NCBI RefSeq assembly: GCF_029962835.1
Contig: NC_080574.1
Location: 20,372,001-20,436,000, forward strand
From: Magnolia sinica
Lineage: Eukaryota; Streptophyta; Magnoliopsida; Magnoliales; Magnoliaceae
Length of the DNA: 64,000 nucleotides
Direction of reading: 5' to 3'
Shown: piece by piece, positions 1-13,300 of the stretch
How the letters are laid out: every line of letters starts with the position of its first letter
How positions within the stretch are numbered: the first letter of the stretch is position 1
Made by a program: the position numbers and the translations under genes
The notes under the pieces: model-generated
What the model was told of the DNA's origin: nothing
What the model saw: the letters and a program-made list of their open reading frames with translations, nothing else
Databases searched by the model: none

Positions 1-145
1 TCACGCGAGTTCCATACGCACGTGACACTGAAGCTATAAAAACCCTTAACTGTCAAAGTGGCGGGAATCCCCCTCGTTTATTCCCTCCTCTTTTCTCCTA
101 TCCATCTACAGATCACAAGCTCTCATCCCATTCCCGCCAAGAAAA
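1..145 (+). promoter_or_regulatory. POLD1 core promoter and 5' UTR with TATA box and E2F-like sites
   Basis: A TATA box (TATAAAAA) lies at 35-42. A telo-box-like AAACCCTTA overlaps it at 40-48. Two E2F-type sites follow: TGGCGGGAA at 59-67 and, in the opposite orientation, TTCCCGCC at 131-138, eight bases before the start codon. E2F sites and telo-boxes are known from promoters of plant replication genes expressed in S phase, which fits the polymerase gene downstream. The transcription start is probably near 65-75, inferred from TATA spacing only. The window starts here, so more distal elements are not visible. Confidence 0.6.
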
Positions 146-3100
146 ATGCAGAACGGCAGCAGCAGCAAGAGGCGAGCTCCTCCGCCTCCTTCGGCCCCGA
201 ACGCCTCGAAGCGATTCCAGCCCCAGCAGCAACAGCAGCGTCCGCAGTCGACGGTGACGATGGCGGAAGATGAGGAGATGATGGACGAAGACGTCTACTT
301 GGAAGAAACCCTACTCCAAGACGAAGAATTCCTCCACGATGAAGAAGCCTTACGAGCCCTCTCATCCCGACTCTCCAAATGGAAGCGTCCTCCCCTCCCC
401 CCTTCCTATGTCTCCCAATCCCAAAGCATAAGTAATCTCTCTCCTTCAATTTCTAGGGTTCCTCTTCATCCCTCCGTTTTCTTTTTCATGTTTCGCTTTG
501 AAAACCTCTAATTATTATTATTCTTATTCTTCCTGGATTGTAGTTTTCCAGCAATTGGAGATAGATTACGTTATTGGCGATAGCCATAAAGTATTGCTCC
601 CTAATTCGTCGGGCCCTGCTGCCATCCTTAGAATGTTTGGTGTTACAAAGGAAGGTTTGTGTGGTTTTCTTTTCTTTTTGACCCTTCATTTTATTTTATT
701 TTTTCTTTTTGGATCTTGAGAAAAAGTTTTCTGTTTTTCCGGGACTTGTTTAGGCCACAGCGTCTGCTGCCATGTTCATGGGTTCGAGCCGTATTTCTAC
801 ATTAGCTGCCTGCCCGGGATGGACCCCGATGATATCTCCCGTTTCCACCAAATCCTTGAGGTACTAGCCTTTTTCTTATTCGCCTTTTCCTCTTTCTTTC
901 TCTCAGTCTGCATTTGGATGCATGTGTGACTGAATTTCAAACACGTATCCAATCAAGAAAATGGCAAATTTTAATGATGTTTCCTAGCATTCATGCCAAC
1001 AGAAGTAGCCCCCAAATTTCAAGTACGTTTCTTTAACGTGCAAATTGATAGTAATATAATCTTAGTTTGGAGTCTAGATGCTCGTTATGAATGCTATTAA
1101 CAGGAAGCACAGTTAGGTTACTTCCACTTCATTAAGCTAATAATTATTGTTCAGTTGGGTAGTGCATCCAAACACACTCTAATATTTCTGTTTGGACTGT
1201 ATTGGCTATATTGTGGTGGGTTTTCAGGGTAGAATGAGGGAAGCAAACAGGAACAGCAAGGCTCCCAAATTCATCTTAAGAATTCAGATGGTCCAGAAGA
1301 GAAGCATTATGCATTACCAGCAACAGCAATCTCAGCCTTTCCTTAAGATTGTTGTTGCCCTGCCAACAATGGTTGCCAGCTGTCGAGGTGAGCGAATGCG
1401 ATTTGCATTTGTTGTTGCACTCTGTAGCAATAGACATTTGGATATTTAGAATGATCCCTTGTCTAAACAGTTAAATGTTTTCTTGGACCAATCTATTTAA
1501 GAAATAAGATATATTCTGTTACATTTAAGAGCAATTACAGACTTGATGCTTTATGATTAAATGTGTTTCATTGCCTTCAATTATTCATAAAGACAGGGAG
1601 ATTGATGAGTTTATTTTCAATAGAATTAGAGTTGGTTGGAGGAAGTGGATATGTGCCTCTAGGTTGTTGCGAACCCTGCATTGCTGCATCTTTTGATATG
1701 TAAGAGAAAATTTATAATGCAACTATATGTATGGCTTTGCTATATGGAGCAGAGTGTTGGCAGTCAGAACGCAACATGATCAGAGGTTTGAGTGTTGTAC
1801 AGGTGATGATATTGAGAATCTGAGATAGATGTGTGGGAAGTCTAGGAACAGTAGAATTAAGAATGAGGTCATTTGAAGCAGCTTGGGGGTAGTCCCAATA
1901 GTAGATAAAATGATGAAGAGCGGATTGAGATGATTCTTTTATGCGCAATGAAGATTGGAACAACTCCTGTAAGGAGGGTATGTTGATTAGGGTGGAAGGC
2001 TTGAAAATAGGATGAGAGGAAGGCCTACAAGGACTATGAGTTGGTGAGTAGGGATATGAAAGCCTGTCTACTTTTTTTTTTTTGTTTTTTTCTTTTGAAA
2101 GATGAGATTATATTAACAGAAGAAACAAACAAAATATGACAACAAAACAAGAAACAAAACAGCAAAGAGAAAAGAAAAGCAAAACAACACTCTTACAAAA
2201 CAGTTCCCTGAACTCTAAACCCCACCCAAAAATGGCTCATAGAGCCCACTCGTTAATACAATGAGTCACTTTACATAGGATTCCACCCAGGCAGGGAGAC
2301 TTAATACTCAAAACAATGGCTATTCCTTTCAAGCCAGAGGGACCAACACCCAGCCAGGAAAGCTAATTTCCATCTCTTCTTTCCAAGGTTTCCACCACCT
2401 CCCACTTCTCAAGATCGAAAATGGTCTTGAATGCGACACGGCAAAACCCAAGCAACTCCGGCCTGCTGAAGGATACCATTCCTGATACACTTGAAGAAGG
2501 GACAATGAATCAGGATATGGTCGACAGGCTCTGCATCAGCCAAACATAGCAGGCAAACATTCCGAAGACAAAGGCCTCTTTTCTGAAGGCTCGTCCACTT
2601 ACCAAGGATGGGGCCTTAAGATAGGATTGATTGGTGAAACAAGATTCAGAAAGCTGATCCCAAACAACTGGCATATTGGTATGATGATGATGATGATGAT
2701 TCCTTCACACGCTAAATCCATAAAAAATCCTACACATGCTAAGAGAACGATTTGTCATTATCGATGCCCTTAATTTTGTCACTAATATTGTAGAAACTGC
2801 AATTTTTAATATTTTATTTGCAATTTTTTATTTCCCTTACATTTCTAACATTGTTTAATTAGTATTATAATTGAAAATTTGTTTATAATTTTTTCCTCTT
2901 AATTCTCAATTGCATTTGCAGGCATTCTAGAGAGGGGCATACAAATTGACGGTCTTGGAACAAAGAGTTTCGTGACATATGAAAGCAATGTTCTTTTTGC
3001 CCTTCGTTTCATGATTGATTGTAACATCGTTGGTGGCAATTGGATTGAAGTGCCTGCTAGGAAATATATGAAGGCAACAAAGAGTATATCTTATTGCCAA

Positions 3101-4356
3101 CTAGAATTTGATTGTCTGTATCCTAATGCATTTTAAGATTTTATATTTCCTAAAGAGGAGAAGACATTGTATATAGTTTGGTTGAAATTTTATTCTCTTC
3201 AAGCAATTTCTTTCCTTAAAAAACTGTTCTTAGGTACTCTGAATTAGTCAGCCATGCTCCAGAAGGAGAGTTCTCTAAAATGGCCCCTTTTCGGATTTTG
3301 AGTTTCGACATTGAGTGCGCTGGTCGCAAAGGACTTTTTCCTGAGCCAAGCCATGATCCTGTTATTCAGGTTGAGTTCTTATTGAATGAGTTAGTATTTA
3401 CTCTCTCTCTCTCTCTCTCTCTCTGTTTTTTATTTTTATTTTTTAAGTGAGAACTGGGCTTGTTACTCTTGTTATGATATGCACCATCCTACACTTCATT
3501 TTCACGATGAGTTTCATTCTTTTGTTACCAGGTGGCCAATTTAGTTACTCTACAGGGAGAGGACCACCCCTTTGTACGCAATGTAATGACTCTTAAGTCA
3601 TGCTCTCCAATAGTTGGTGTCGATGTGATGTCATTTAATACTGAAAGAGATGTCTTGCTAGCTTGGAGGGTAATATTTCTCACCATTGTTTGGGAATATT
3701 CTCTTGTGTGTTTTGGATAATATAATTTTTAGTGTCTGTTTAGGTATGGGATCCTACTAAATCGGGATTAAGCCTAGTCCTAATTTTGGTAGGCCCCACA
3801 CCCTCCACATCAGGCTGCTGCTTTCCTCGGCATATTTGTAATTACCGAATTTTTGGAAAAAACCTGAAGTGCCGCTAATTGCATTTATGTGAAATAGTGT
3901 GGCACTTTAGCACTGGGAAGCATACGTGGGGGGCATTGGGCCCACTAAAATTGGGATTATACGGGATCCCCTAACCAAATGGATCCATATACTTCTCTCC
4001 TCGTAATTCTAGAGATCACTATTTTCTTGTGTTTATATTGGGGCATGGTTGTTAGAATTTTCCTGCCTTCTAAAAAAGAGGCTGACAATATGTTTCATCT
4101 CATGCATTGTACTTGGAGAGAAAAAAAAGTACTTAGAGAGAAATTTGTACTAGTGCTTGTTGAAGCATTAAATTCTGTGGCTTCATCGTTTCATCTTCTT
4201 TTTGGTAGTGGAAGATTATAATTTAATAAAAAGAGGATGAATTCTAGAAAGAAATGTGGAGACATGGGTTTCTTCCTTCTGATGGAACGGTATGAGGAAG
4301 TGAAATGGAAGGCTACCCTATGTCTAAGAAGAAGTATGTTAGTAAGAAAATAAACT

Positions 4357-4397
<41 letters not shown>

Positions 4398-7300
4398 TTA
4401 CTAGTGGTCCATGGGAAAAGATCCTGATCTGTTAATGTTAATGAAAGCTCTAGGAAGTTAGAGCGACGCAATGTGGTTTAGAGCATCACGCATGTCAATA
4501 GATAAAGGGATTGGAGAATGTTATAGTGACAATTTATTTCTTGGTTGCTATATGGAGCATGACCAACTGTTCTAATCTCATGTGGTGAACTTTTATTTCT
4601 TCCATATGGAATTTTGAGAATTAGTTACCATTGTTAACATAATGACTTTGCAGGATTTTATCCGTGAAATAGATCCTGATATCATAATCGGATACAATAT
4701 CTGCAAGTTTGATCTGCCATATCTTATTGAGGTATTTTCACTCCCCTTGTTCATGTTTTGTTCCTTGAGAGTTGATGCTTTTGGTTTATATGGCTGTCAC
4801 AGGAATGTGAAGGCCTTTGGCACCTGCACTTGTGTGCATGTAGACACAGACACATATGCATACATACATATGTATATAATCCGAGTCTTGTTTGGATCGT
4901 CTGCAGAGAGCTGAAGCCTTGAAAATAGCTGAATTTCCAATTCTGGGACGCATCAGAAACAGTAGGGTTCGGATCAAGGATACAACTTTTTCATCAAGGT
5001 TAGTTTTTGTGTCGCATGTCTGAGAATTGCTTGTTTGATAGGACGTAAGCAGTTTTCTTTTTTCTCCTGCCACGGAGGTCCCAGATTCATACTTGATGTC
5101 TCTTTGCACAAGAAGATCCAGTGCACATCTGTTCTGGCTTGATCTCATTTGCTCCGTTAACTGATATACCTCAAAGTAGTTTTAATGTCCTTGGCCTTTC
5201 ATTCAAACTTGGAGTTGATGGTATATTTGATGAAGCCAATCATTTCCTTGGCGCTACCGATAATCATCCTTCTCCTGATGCTGATAATCATTATGATTGT
5301 TTCTACATAAATGAGGATGGTCATCATACTATACTCTTCTTTCTTTATGTGCAAGGGAGACTTTACAAAGCTCTGCTTATCCCTAACTTCGCATAATCTT
5401 TTACCACCTTAAAGAACCCTATAACTCCCTTTTCTTAGCAAGTGCTTGTGTGACCCATAAATGCACGTTTACTAGGATTCCATGAAGAAACACATTTCCC
5501 ACACATTGATCTGACTGAATATTATGTCTCTAGAGATAAGGTGTTGGTAGTCTTCCTGTGGTGATGTGTCTTAGTCATATTCAAGATAACATGGTCCCCT
5601 CCCCACCCCCCACTGAAAGACTTTTGAAGGACAATATAAGAGCACATCATGGAAACCTTAATGCGAAACATGTATTTCTGGCCACTACTATTTGTTTGGC
5701 ATCAGCTTGCTGTGAACTCTCACCTTTTACTTTCTAGAGCTCTCCCATTTCAATTTCTGGTGGCGAGCTGAATTTATTGTCATACTTTACTTCCTCAGTG
5801 TTTGGTGGGGTCCAGGGAAATAGGACAATCTTGATTCTTTAGTTGACAAGGGGTGGTGTCTGTTTGTTTCAACTTTCTTTTTCTTTACTTAATAAACTCT
5901 TTGAGCCCTAGATGTGTCCGATGATTGTGATGTAATATAACTACATGTTCATCTCATTCTCTAAAACTCATTGCATCCTTTTAGCACACATTTGGATGCA
6001 TGTGAACATTAGTTTTTCATGGGATTTTGAAGAATTCAGATTTTAGCAAGTTCTATTTCTATGTAATCCCATTTCGGGGTGGCCCAAAATTAAAGATAGT
6101 TGTATCCCGTAAGTGGGCCACACATGTACGAGAGAAATGGTGCTTAGTAAAAATTTGATCAACAATCGATATTCAACACATGCACTGTTTATTTAACAGA
6201 CAAACAACCTAATTTTTGTGCAAGGCCATCATCCAAACTTCAATGTGGATATCTAAATGATTAAAAGCAGATTTCGCATGACTTGGACTATTGAATATGA
6301 TATTTCAATTAAAAATGGAATTTTCAGAAATTTAGGTTTCAAAATCCTGGCATCAAAAGTAGGCCTTAGAGATGATGCTTACATTTTACACATTAGAAAT
6401 GGCACATATTTGAAGCCATAGTTGAGAAACTTGAAAACCCAACTTGTCTTGCTGTTCAATTGGACTGAGTTGACCAGAAGATTCGGTTAAGTTCTCATAA
6501 AGTCTTGAGCACCAACTAAAATGCTATTTAAAAATTTACTAAACAATTTGTAATATAAGAAAACTAATAAAATGGAAAGGGAGGGTAAGCATCGGAAAAT
6601 AGTTGGATCAATGAGAGCAAGGCCAATAATTTCAGACTAATATATATCATCATCTTAACCTTCTCTCAAAAGCTTAGGTTTGGCTTTTAAAATGTAGTGT
6701 GGCAAAAATTTTGTGATTGGTTGCCCACTAGAGTCATCAACCCTTCACTTTCACTAAGCTCTTGGAGACATGGTTTGTGAATCGTTCACCACTGTTACAG
6801 GGTTGTATCGCCCCCGCATCGTGCTCTTTCGGTTGATATGGGTCGATATAGCTGTAGTGTTCATGATACTGGTACGTATCGATTGATATGTCAAACATTG
6901 CTTGGAAACTGGCAAGTGGTAATGGTTGAGTTTGAAGTATATGTATTGCTACAAGTTTCGCTGGCTAGAGATATGGAAACAATATCGATATCGCCGATAA
7001 TATTGCTAATAACCGGAAATGTGGGGAAACATGGGGAAAACGGTGGAATTTTCAATGAAATTTCAGGAGATGTTAAAATGTACATATTTGCATCTTTAGA
7101 AATTTAAAAAAATTGCAAAAAGAATGCATACATAACAAGTTTCCATTTAATGGGGTCTTAAAAGTATTTGTTGTTAGAAATCAGTCCAACCATCCTATCT
7201 AGCCTATTTAACCATCCAACCTTCCATCTAAACATTCATCGATATTGCAAAATATCAACAACACATGATATTTCACCAAGAAATCATCAATAATTGGAAA

Positions 7301-10300
7301 GGAAACGAGAGATTGTGGTCTCAATATCACGCGTGTTGCGATATCAATAATATCAAGATATTATTAATATTATCAATGACAAATTAAACACTACATTCAA
7401 CCATGTGCCCATGAAAAAAAATTTGAAATAATATTTTTTTTCCTAATAAACAAAATTTTGATGATATCCATACGTTGGTGATATTATTGAAATATCATTG
7501 ATACACTTATGATACAAGCATTACCTAGAATTTATGTAGTAAAAAATATTGGTAATATTGATGCATTGGCAATGCAAGCGACACCTAGAATTTACATAGT
7601 TGAAAATATTGACGATTACATTAGCGACATTGATACGTTGGGGATACTTAGCGATGCATTGCTAATACCTGAAAATTTTGATACTACCAACGTTATCAAT
7701 ATTGGTACCAGTGTTATTGGTATCACTGAGCTGGAGATAAAGATAATATCGGAGATAATTCAAACACACTAACAATACTTGCATGCTAATATGACCCATA
7801 GACTCCTTTTAGCATTCTTCCGGTATCTATATCATTTATCTCTATGAGTGAATTTCGGGCTGCTAATATTGATACACATGATGGTATACACAGACAGCTT
7901 GGAGTGCGGGAAAGTAAAGAGGTTACAATCGAAGGGCGAGTTCAGTTTGATCTGTTTCAGGTTTTGTCAGAGAATCTGTTTTGCTTTCTATGATGTTACT
8001 CTCAGTACTTTGGGTGAAGAAAAGTAATTGTATTTCTTTTAATAAATCTCACTTATCCTTCAAAGAGAAAAAGGTACTTGCATCTAGTTAAACCATTACT
8101 AGCTTGTTTGACTATATCCCTCTTTGCTTGCAGGTTATGCAACGAGACTATAAGCTGAGTTCATATTCTTTGAATTCTGTTTCTGCACACTTTCTCGCAG
8201 AGCAGGTGAGGGCTATCCTTTTGTTCTGTTCTTCTACGTAGAGATATATTATCCTGTTATTAAATGCTATTTATCATGAATTATTCGCTACAAGTTCTTA
8301 CAGATTCAACCATATTTTAAACTAGAAGTGTTTTTATTCTACTTATCATTCTTTGAGTTTTTAAGTTTAGGATCAGAGTTTGCCGTTCCACTTAGTTACA
8401 ATTTTTGGGTAGCTGAGTGATAGTGAAGCTCCAGGTCTGACAATAAGTAACGACAATTATGTGAAAGTCCTTTGCATATGTTACTCTTTGCACCAAATAT
8501 TATATATTCCTGAGTATTTTGTATTTGATATATGACTTGCTTTACTTCTCAGTAAACTTAGATTATAATTTCGTCTTGTAAGCAAAAGAACTATAATCTG
8601 CAGTGCCTTGGTTGAAATCCTAGGCTTTTGGGGAAGTTCACTTGTTCGTTTTTTGTTTTTCTGCTTATAGTCACTCCAGTAGACAACCTTTCGTTTTTTT
8701 TTTTTTGCCAATCAACAATTTCAAACCTAACCCCAAATTGCTGGGAGAAAGGCTAAGACGGACACGGTGGCGGTGATGGATATCTTAGTGAAAGCACTAT
8801 CACCTTGAGTTGGCTATGTAGTAGGGCTGTGGCTTTGGGTTCCTGTGTTTTTTTTTTTTGGATGCTTAAAAGGCTTGGTACATCCAAATGCCCAGTTGTT
8901 TACCCAAAAATTGGGTTAGGCAAACACCGGGTTTCTTTCAGCTTTATTGTTAATTTTGCACGATACCAGTGAATACACAAATGATAAATACCACATGTTC
9001 ATGAAACTAGGATAAGGTACACAAGACTCATAAATTGAAGTTGATGGATCTCAAGCAACCAATTGAAAATCTTACAAGCAATACTCGAATTACTGATGCG
9101 GACATCAGTGGTGCACCCTTTAGAGTGTACCAAAGGAGGAGGCGTCGCCGATAGAGTACCGGAGCGGATGAGTTGACGTGGATGGACGTTGGGTCCGATA
9201 TTTTCTGACACGTTACGAGTGTAGGAGCGGCATGACCGCACCCTGACCATAGATCCATGGGTCGGATTTCGCACTCTACCATACGGGTGTTTTAGTTTTA
9301 GGCATTTTGTTCTTTTTTCTTGTTTCAGGGGCTTTATTGCACTTTTACTTTTTCCATAGCTTACATATATGTTGTAAGAAACCCTATTTTCATTATTATT
9401 AAATGAATAGAAATTTGTATTTTTCTTCATTTTTATTCAAGATATTAGGGTTTCAGAATTGGCCTTTGGGTGTTGAGGATTCCACCCCAATTTTAGGTTT
9501 CCTTCTTTTTAGATCTTCGAAGTACATGAAAAGGTAAGAATCATCCTTCTTTTCTTTTCACGACAAAAGGATCTGTACTTTCTTCATCTCGAACCCTTCA
9601 TTCTTCACCCATTTTGTTCCTTCCTGGATATACCCTTTCTAATTTGAACGGAAAATAGGGATGATTAGTTAGTAGAATCAGATCCGAGCTTGACCGTGGA
9701 TAAATAGTAAGAATAAACGTTTAAAAAAACAGCAAAAAATGTAGAAAAAAAAAAGAGAGCATTTTTTTTTTCAAGTAAAAGCATGTTCAATAGGAAAATA
9801 GTGCACAAACACCTGGACCCCTCCCCGAACATTGAGGCCCTCGTGATGGTTCAGTGGGTTTCATGCACACCATACACACACCATGGTAGGCCCCTTAAAA
9901 AATTTGCACAACAGCCTTTAGCCTACAACATTGCGTAGCAACTGGCCTCCTAAAATGAAAAATATTGAAAAAATTCCAAAAAGAAACCAATTTCTCATCC
10001 GAAGTGTAAAAGAACTCATTAACAAATATTAAGGGGCAAGAACATGCCTCTATCAAGCTCAAGAAGAAATTCAATCATTCAAGAAATTGAATATTTGAGC
10101 TTTGCAGCCGTACGGATGTGGAAAAAGGGGAAATCTGATTTTCACTCCATTTCAGCTCCAATGCTCTTGAAAATACAGCAAATGGACCTTCTTGCCGGGT
10201 CGATTGATTGGCCAAAATCTCCTCTTCAACGGCTTTGTGTATTGAGAGAATTGAAAAATCAGATTTGGGGGCCGGAGGGGTGCTTGCATCAAGTCTTAGG

Positions 10301-13300
10301 GTTTAGAAAGATGGTTTTCGAAAGCCCTCTTTTGAAAAGCTTTAGGGGTCATTTGACACCATGGATTTGGGAGGATTTGAGGGGATTTCAAATCCCCTCA
10401 AAGAGGGGGTTTGAAATCCAAGATAGAAGCTTGGATTACATCTAAAATCCTTCCAAGAGTTGCATGTGTGTCAATTGGCTACTAATTTATTGGGCACATG
10501 GCCCACTGATGATATCCCAAAACAATCAGATTATCAACCGCATCACTATAATTACTTTCATAGGATAATCTGCGCTGTCCAAACATTGTCCATGTAAATC
10601 AACAATTAAAAATTGTTGGTTAGTCACTCGGATGTGATCCTATGCTTGTGGCCCATTTGAGACTTGGAATTTCATCATTTTCGGGCAAAGTATATATTTC
10701 AACGGGCTTATTACAACCATTGTGTCAAACATTACATACGTACGCTAATTAGAGATATTAAAGTTGATTTAGTAATTAAATTCAAATCCCTGTAAATATA
10801 CTATGCATAGCTACTTTTGGATTAAAGGGGATTATGAATCTAGGGTGCCAAACACAGTGGGATGATTCCAAATCTAGGGGGTTCTGAATCCACGCTCCCA
10901 AACATGCCCTTAGTTTGAAGACATGTCTTTAAACGTGAGTTCTACAACATTTACAATATGTCATAAGTCCTCAGCCGTACACATGGGATGCCCATTTATA
11001 GATAGTTAAGATTGTCTGATATGGGCACAAGTATATAGATTCTCCATCTACAATAGGACCCACTATTCGGATTTTTTGGATAGCTCTACATCATTGCCAC
11101 GTGTGAGAAGGATGGGTTACCGCAAATTTACATCATCAGTTGAACTTACTGTCAAATAACCATTTACTCTAAAAGCGGGACACTCACACCATAAATAGGC
11201 CGGGCTTGATTTCCCAGTCCCTGGGCCGGACTTGATTTTCCTGACCCCCGGTGGGAGAATAATATATTAGCGAGGCATATTTGTTGCTCTCGAGATTCGA
11301 ACATAGGACCTTCTGCTCTGATACCATGTCAAATAACCATTTACTTTAAAAGCTTAAGCTGTCAGAGTGTGGTGTATCAATGTATATCAAGGGACTTTAT
11401 CATTCCAACACTCACAACATTTAAAATCTAATTTTTTAAAGCAAAGAATGGTGTAGCGTACGCTACACGCTTTGCAGCTTGTAGCATACGCTATGACCCC
11501 CATAGTGTACGCTGTAGGGGAAATATGCCTTTTTCACTACAAGCTATGGTAAAATGCTATTGAAAATGCTGATTATACACGTCCCCTTATCTTGATGACC
11601 TGCATTCCTGTGGGTTTTTCTGTTATTTTTGTTTTCTTTTTCTATGTTTATGCAATAATACCAAGTTGTCTTGTGTTCCTTCAACCTGCATGTTTTCTTT
11701 AAGCCGTAAATTTATTCCTGACATCATTTATCTCAAGTGCAGAAGGAGGATGTTCATCATTCAATAATATCTGATCTTCAAAATGGTAACCCAGAAACTA
11801 GGAGGCGTCTTGCTGTCTATTGCTTGAAGGTGTATTAACACTTGCAATACCATGTAAATTGTGACTATATTTATTTTTAATGGTCGGATTTTTTGAGATA
11901 ATCTTTTATATTTGTAAGATGTCATGAGTTTATCACCTTTACTGGCTTAGGTAAACACTATCTGAAGAGAAATGATACATTCTGAACTGACTTAAAGCTC
12001 GGAATTCTCTTAATTATGCTAACCATAAGCCCATACTGCAACATTTCAAACAGCGCAGTGTACTGTGTATGGCATGTATTCCCACACTATTGCATGGTGT
12101 GCCATAAAATATGCTATGCCCATGATTTAAAATTGGTGTCATAATCTAATAACAACCGACTGTTATCTAATGTAACGGCCATTACGAAACAGAAAAAATG
12201 GGAAAAATCGAAACTGTTATGCCCAGTGAAATTAATGGCACTTTTTGATGAAAAAAAATCATGTCATTACCATAACACAGTGTTGTTATATATGGGAATG
12301 GTCCTGTGTGAATAATGGCTGTTATTCCACTTATAGTCTGTTAGTGAGAAAATAAAACCCATTATTTAACACTTTTTTTTTTCTACTTCACATCACTCAC
12401 CATTCCCATTCTAATGGCTGTTATAATGGGCATTATAACAGTTTTTAAAACCTTGATAGTGCCCTTTCATCCAGAGAATAAAATAGAAAAGGTGTTAACT
12501 CTGTGTTACCAATAGAAATTTTTTGTGGCTTGGCCAGGATGTTGGTGTGTGTCATTGATGCCATGCATCATTTACCAGGTGGTGATATTGTCATCTTCTT
12601 CTTCTTCTTCTTCTTCTTCTTGTTTTTTATTTTTTTTAAACCAACCTTTTTCTTTTCTTTTCTTTAAAAAGAAAAAAAATCTTATATTTTAACTCAGAGA
12701 AATTGCAACACGGAGCTCTTTCATATCATGGGGCCTACAGCATGCCTCATGAATTGCCATATGGTGCTGTTTACGGTGCATGGTAGGCATTGTGGTGTGC
12801 TTAGCTTTTGCAAGCTTAATCACTTAGCACTTAAAAATATATCTTTGATGTTATCCTTCAAAAAAGGAAAAAAAAACTCTGATGTAACTGTGTTATAAAC
12901 ATTGTATATGCATGCAATTGTAAGGATTTGAGTCTATGATAATTAACCATGCCCATACTTGAAAATCATTTATTTTTACTACATTTCATTGGGTGTGCTA
13001 AAACCCTTAAGAGCATGGATTTGTATGATGACTGGCAAGCACTGCGCAAGATGTGAATCTCGTGGTCAATGTTCATAGCTCATCCCTTATCTTGGGTGTT
13101 ACTGGACTTGACAAGTTGATTCAGTTCAGCAAATGCAGAACTCATAAACTTGAATATGTCAATGAAAATTATACAAAGAAAGCTTACTCCATTTCTTTAA
13201 ACAATCTTTTCAAAATAAGCCTAGAGGTCAAGAAAAATAAAACAAAAACATTAACACCCGTTTCTTATTCAGAAAGAAAATCTGATTGGTGGTATCTATT

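Noticed and set aside
7509-7772. Open stretch of 87 codons in POLD1 intron 9
   Set aside because: It is made of GATATTG-type repeat sequence, matches no protein and lies inside an intron.
10044-10445. Open stretch of 133 codons in intron 11
   Set aside because: It runs into the hAT-like MITE at 10343 and shows no recognisable domain; chance frame is more likely.
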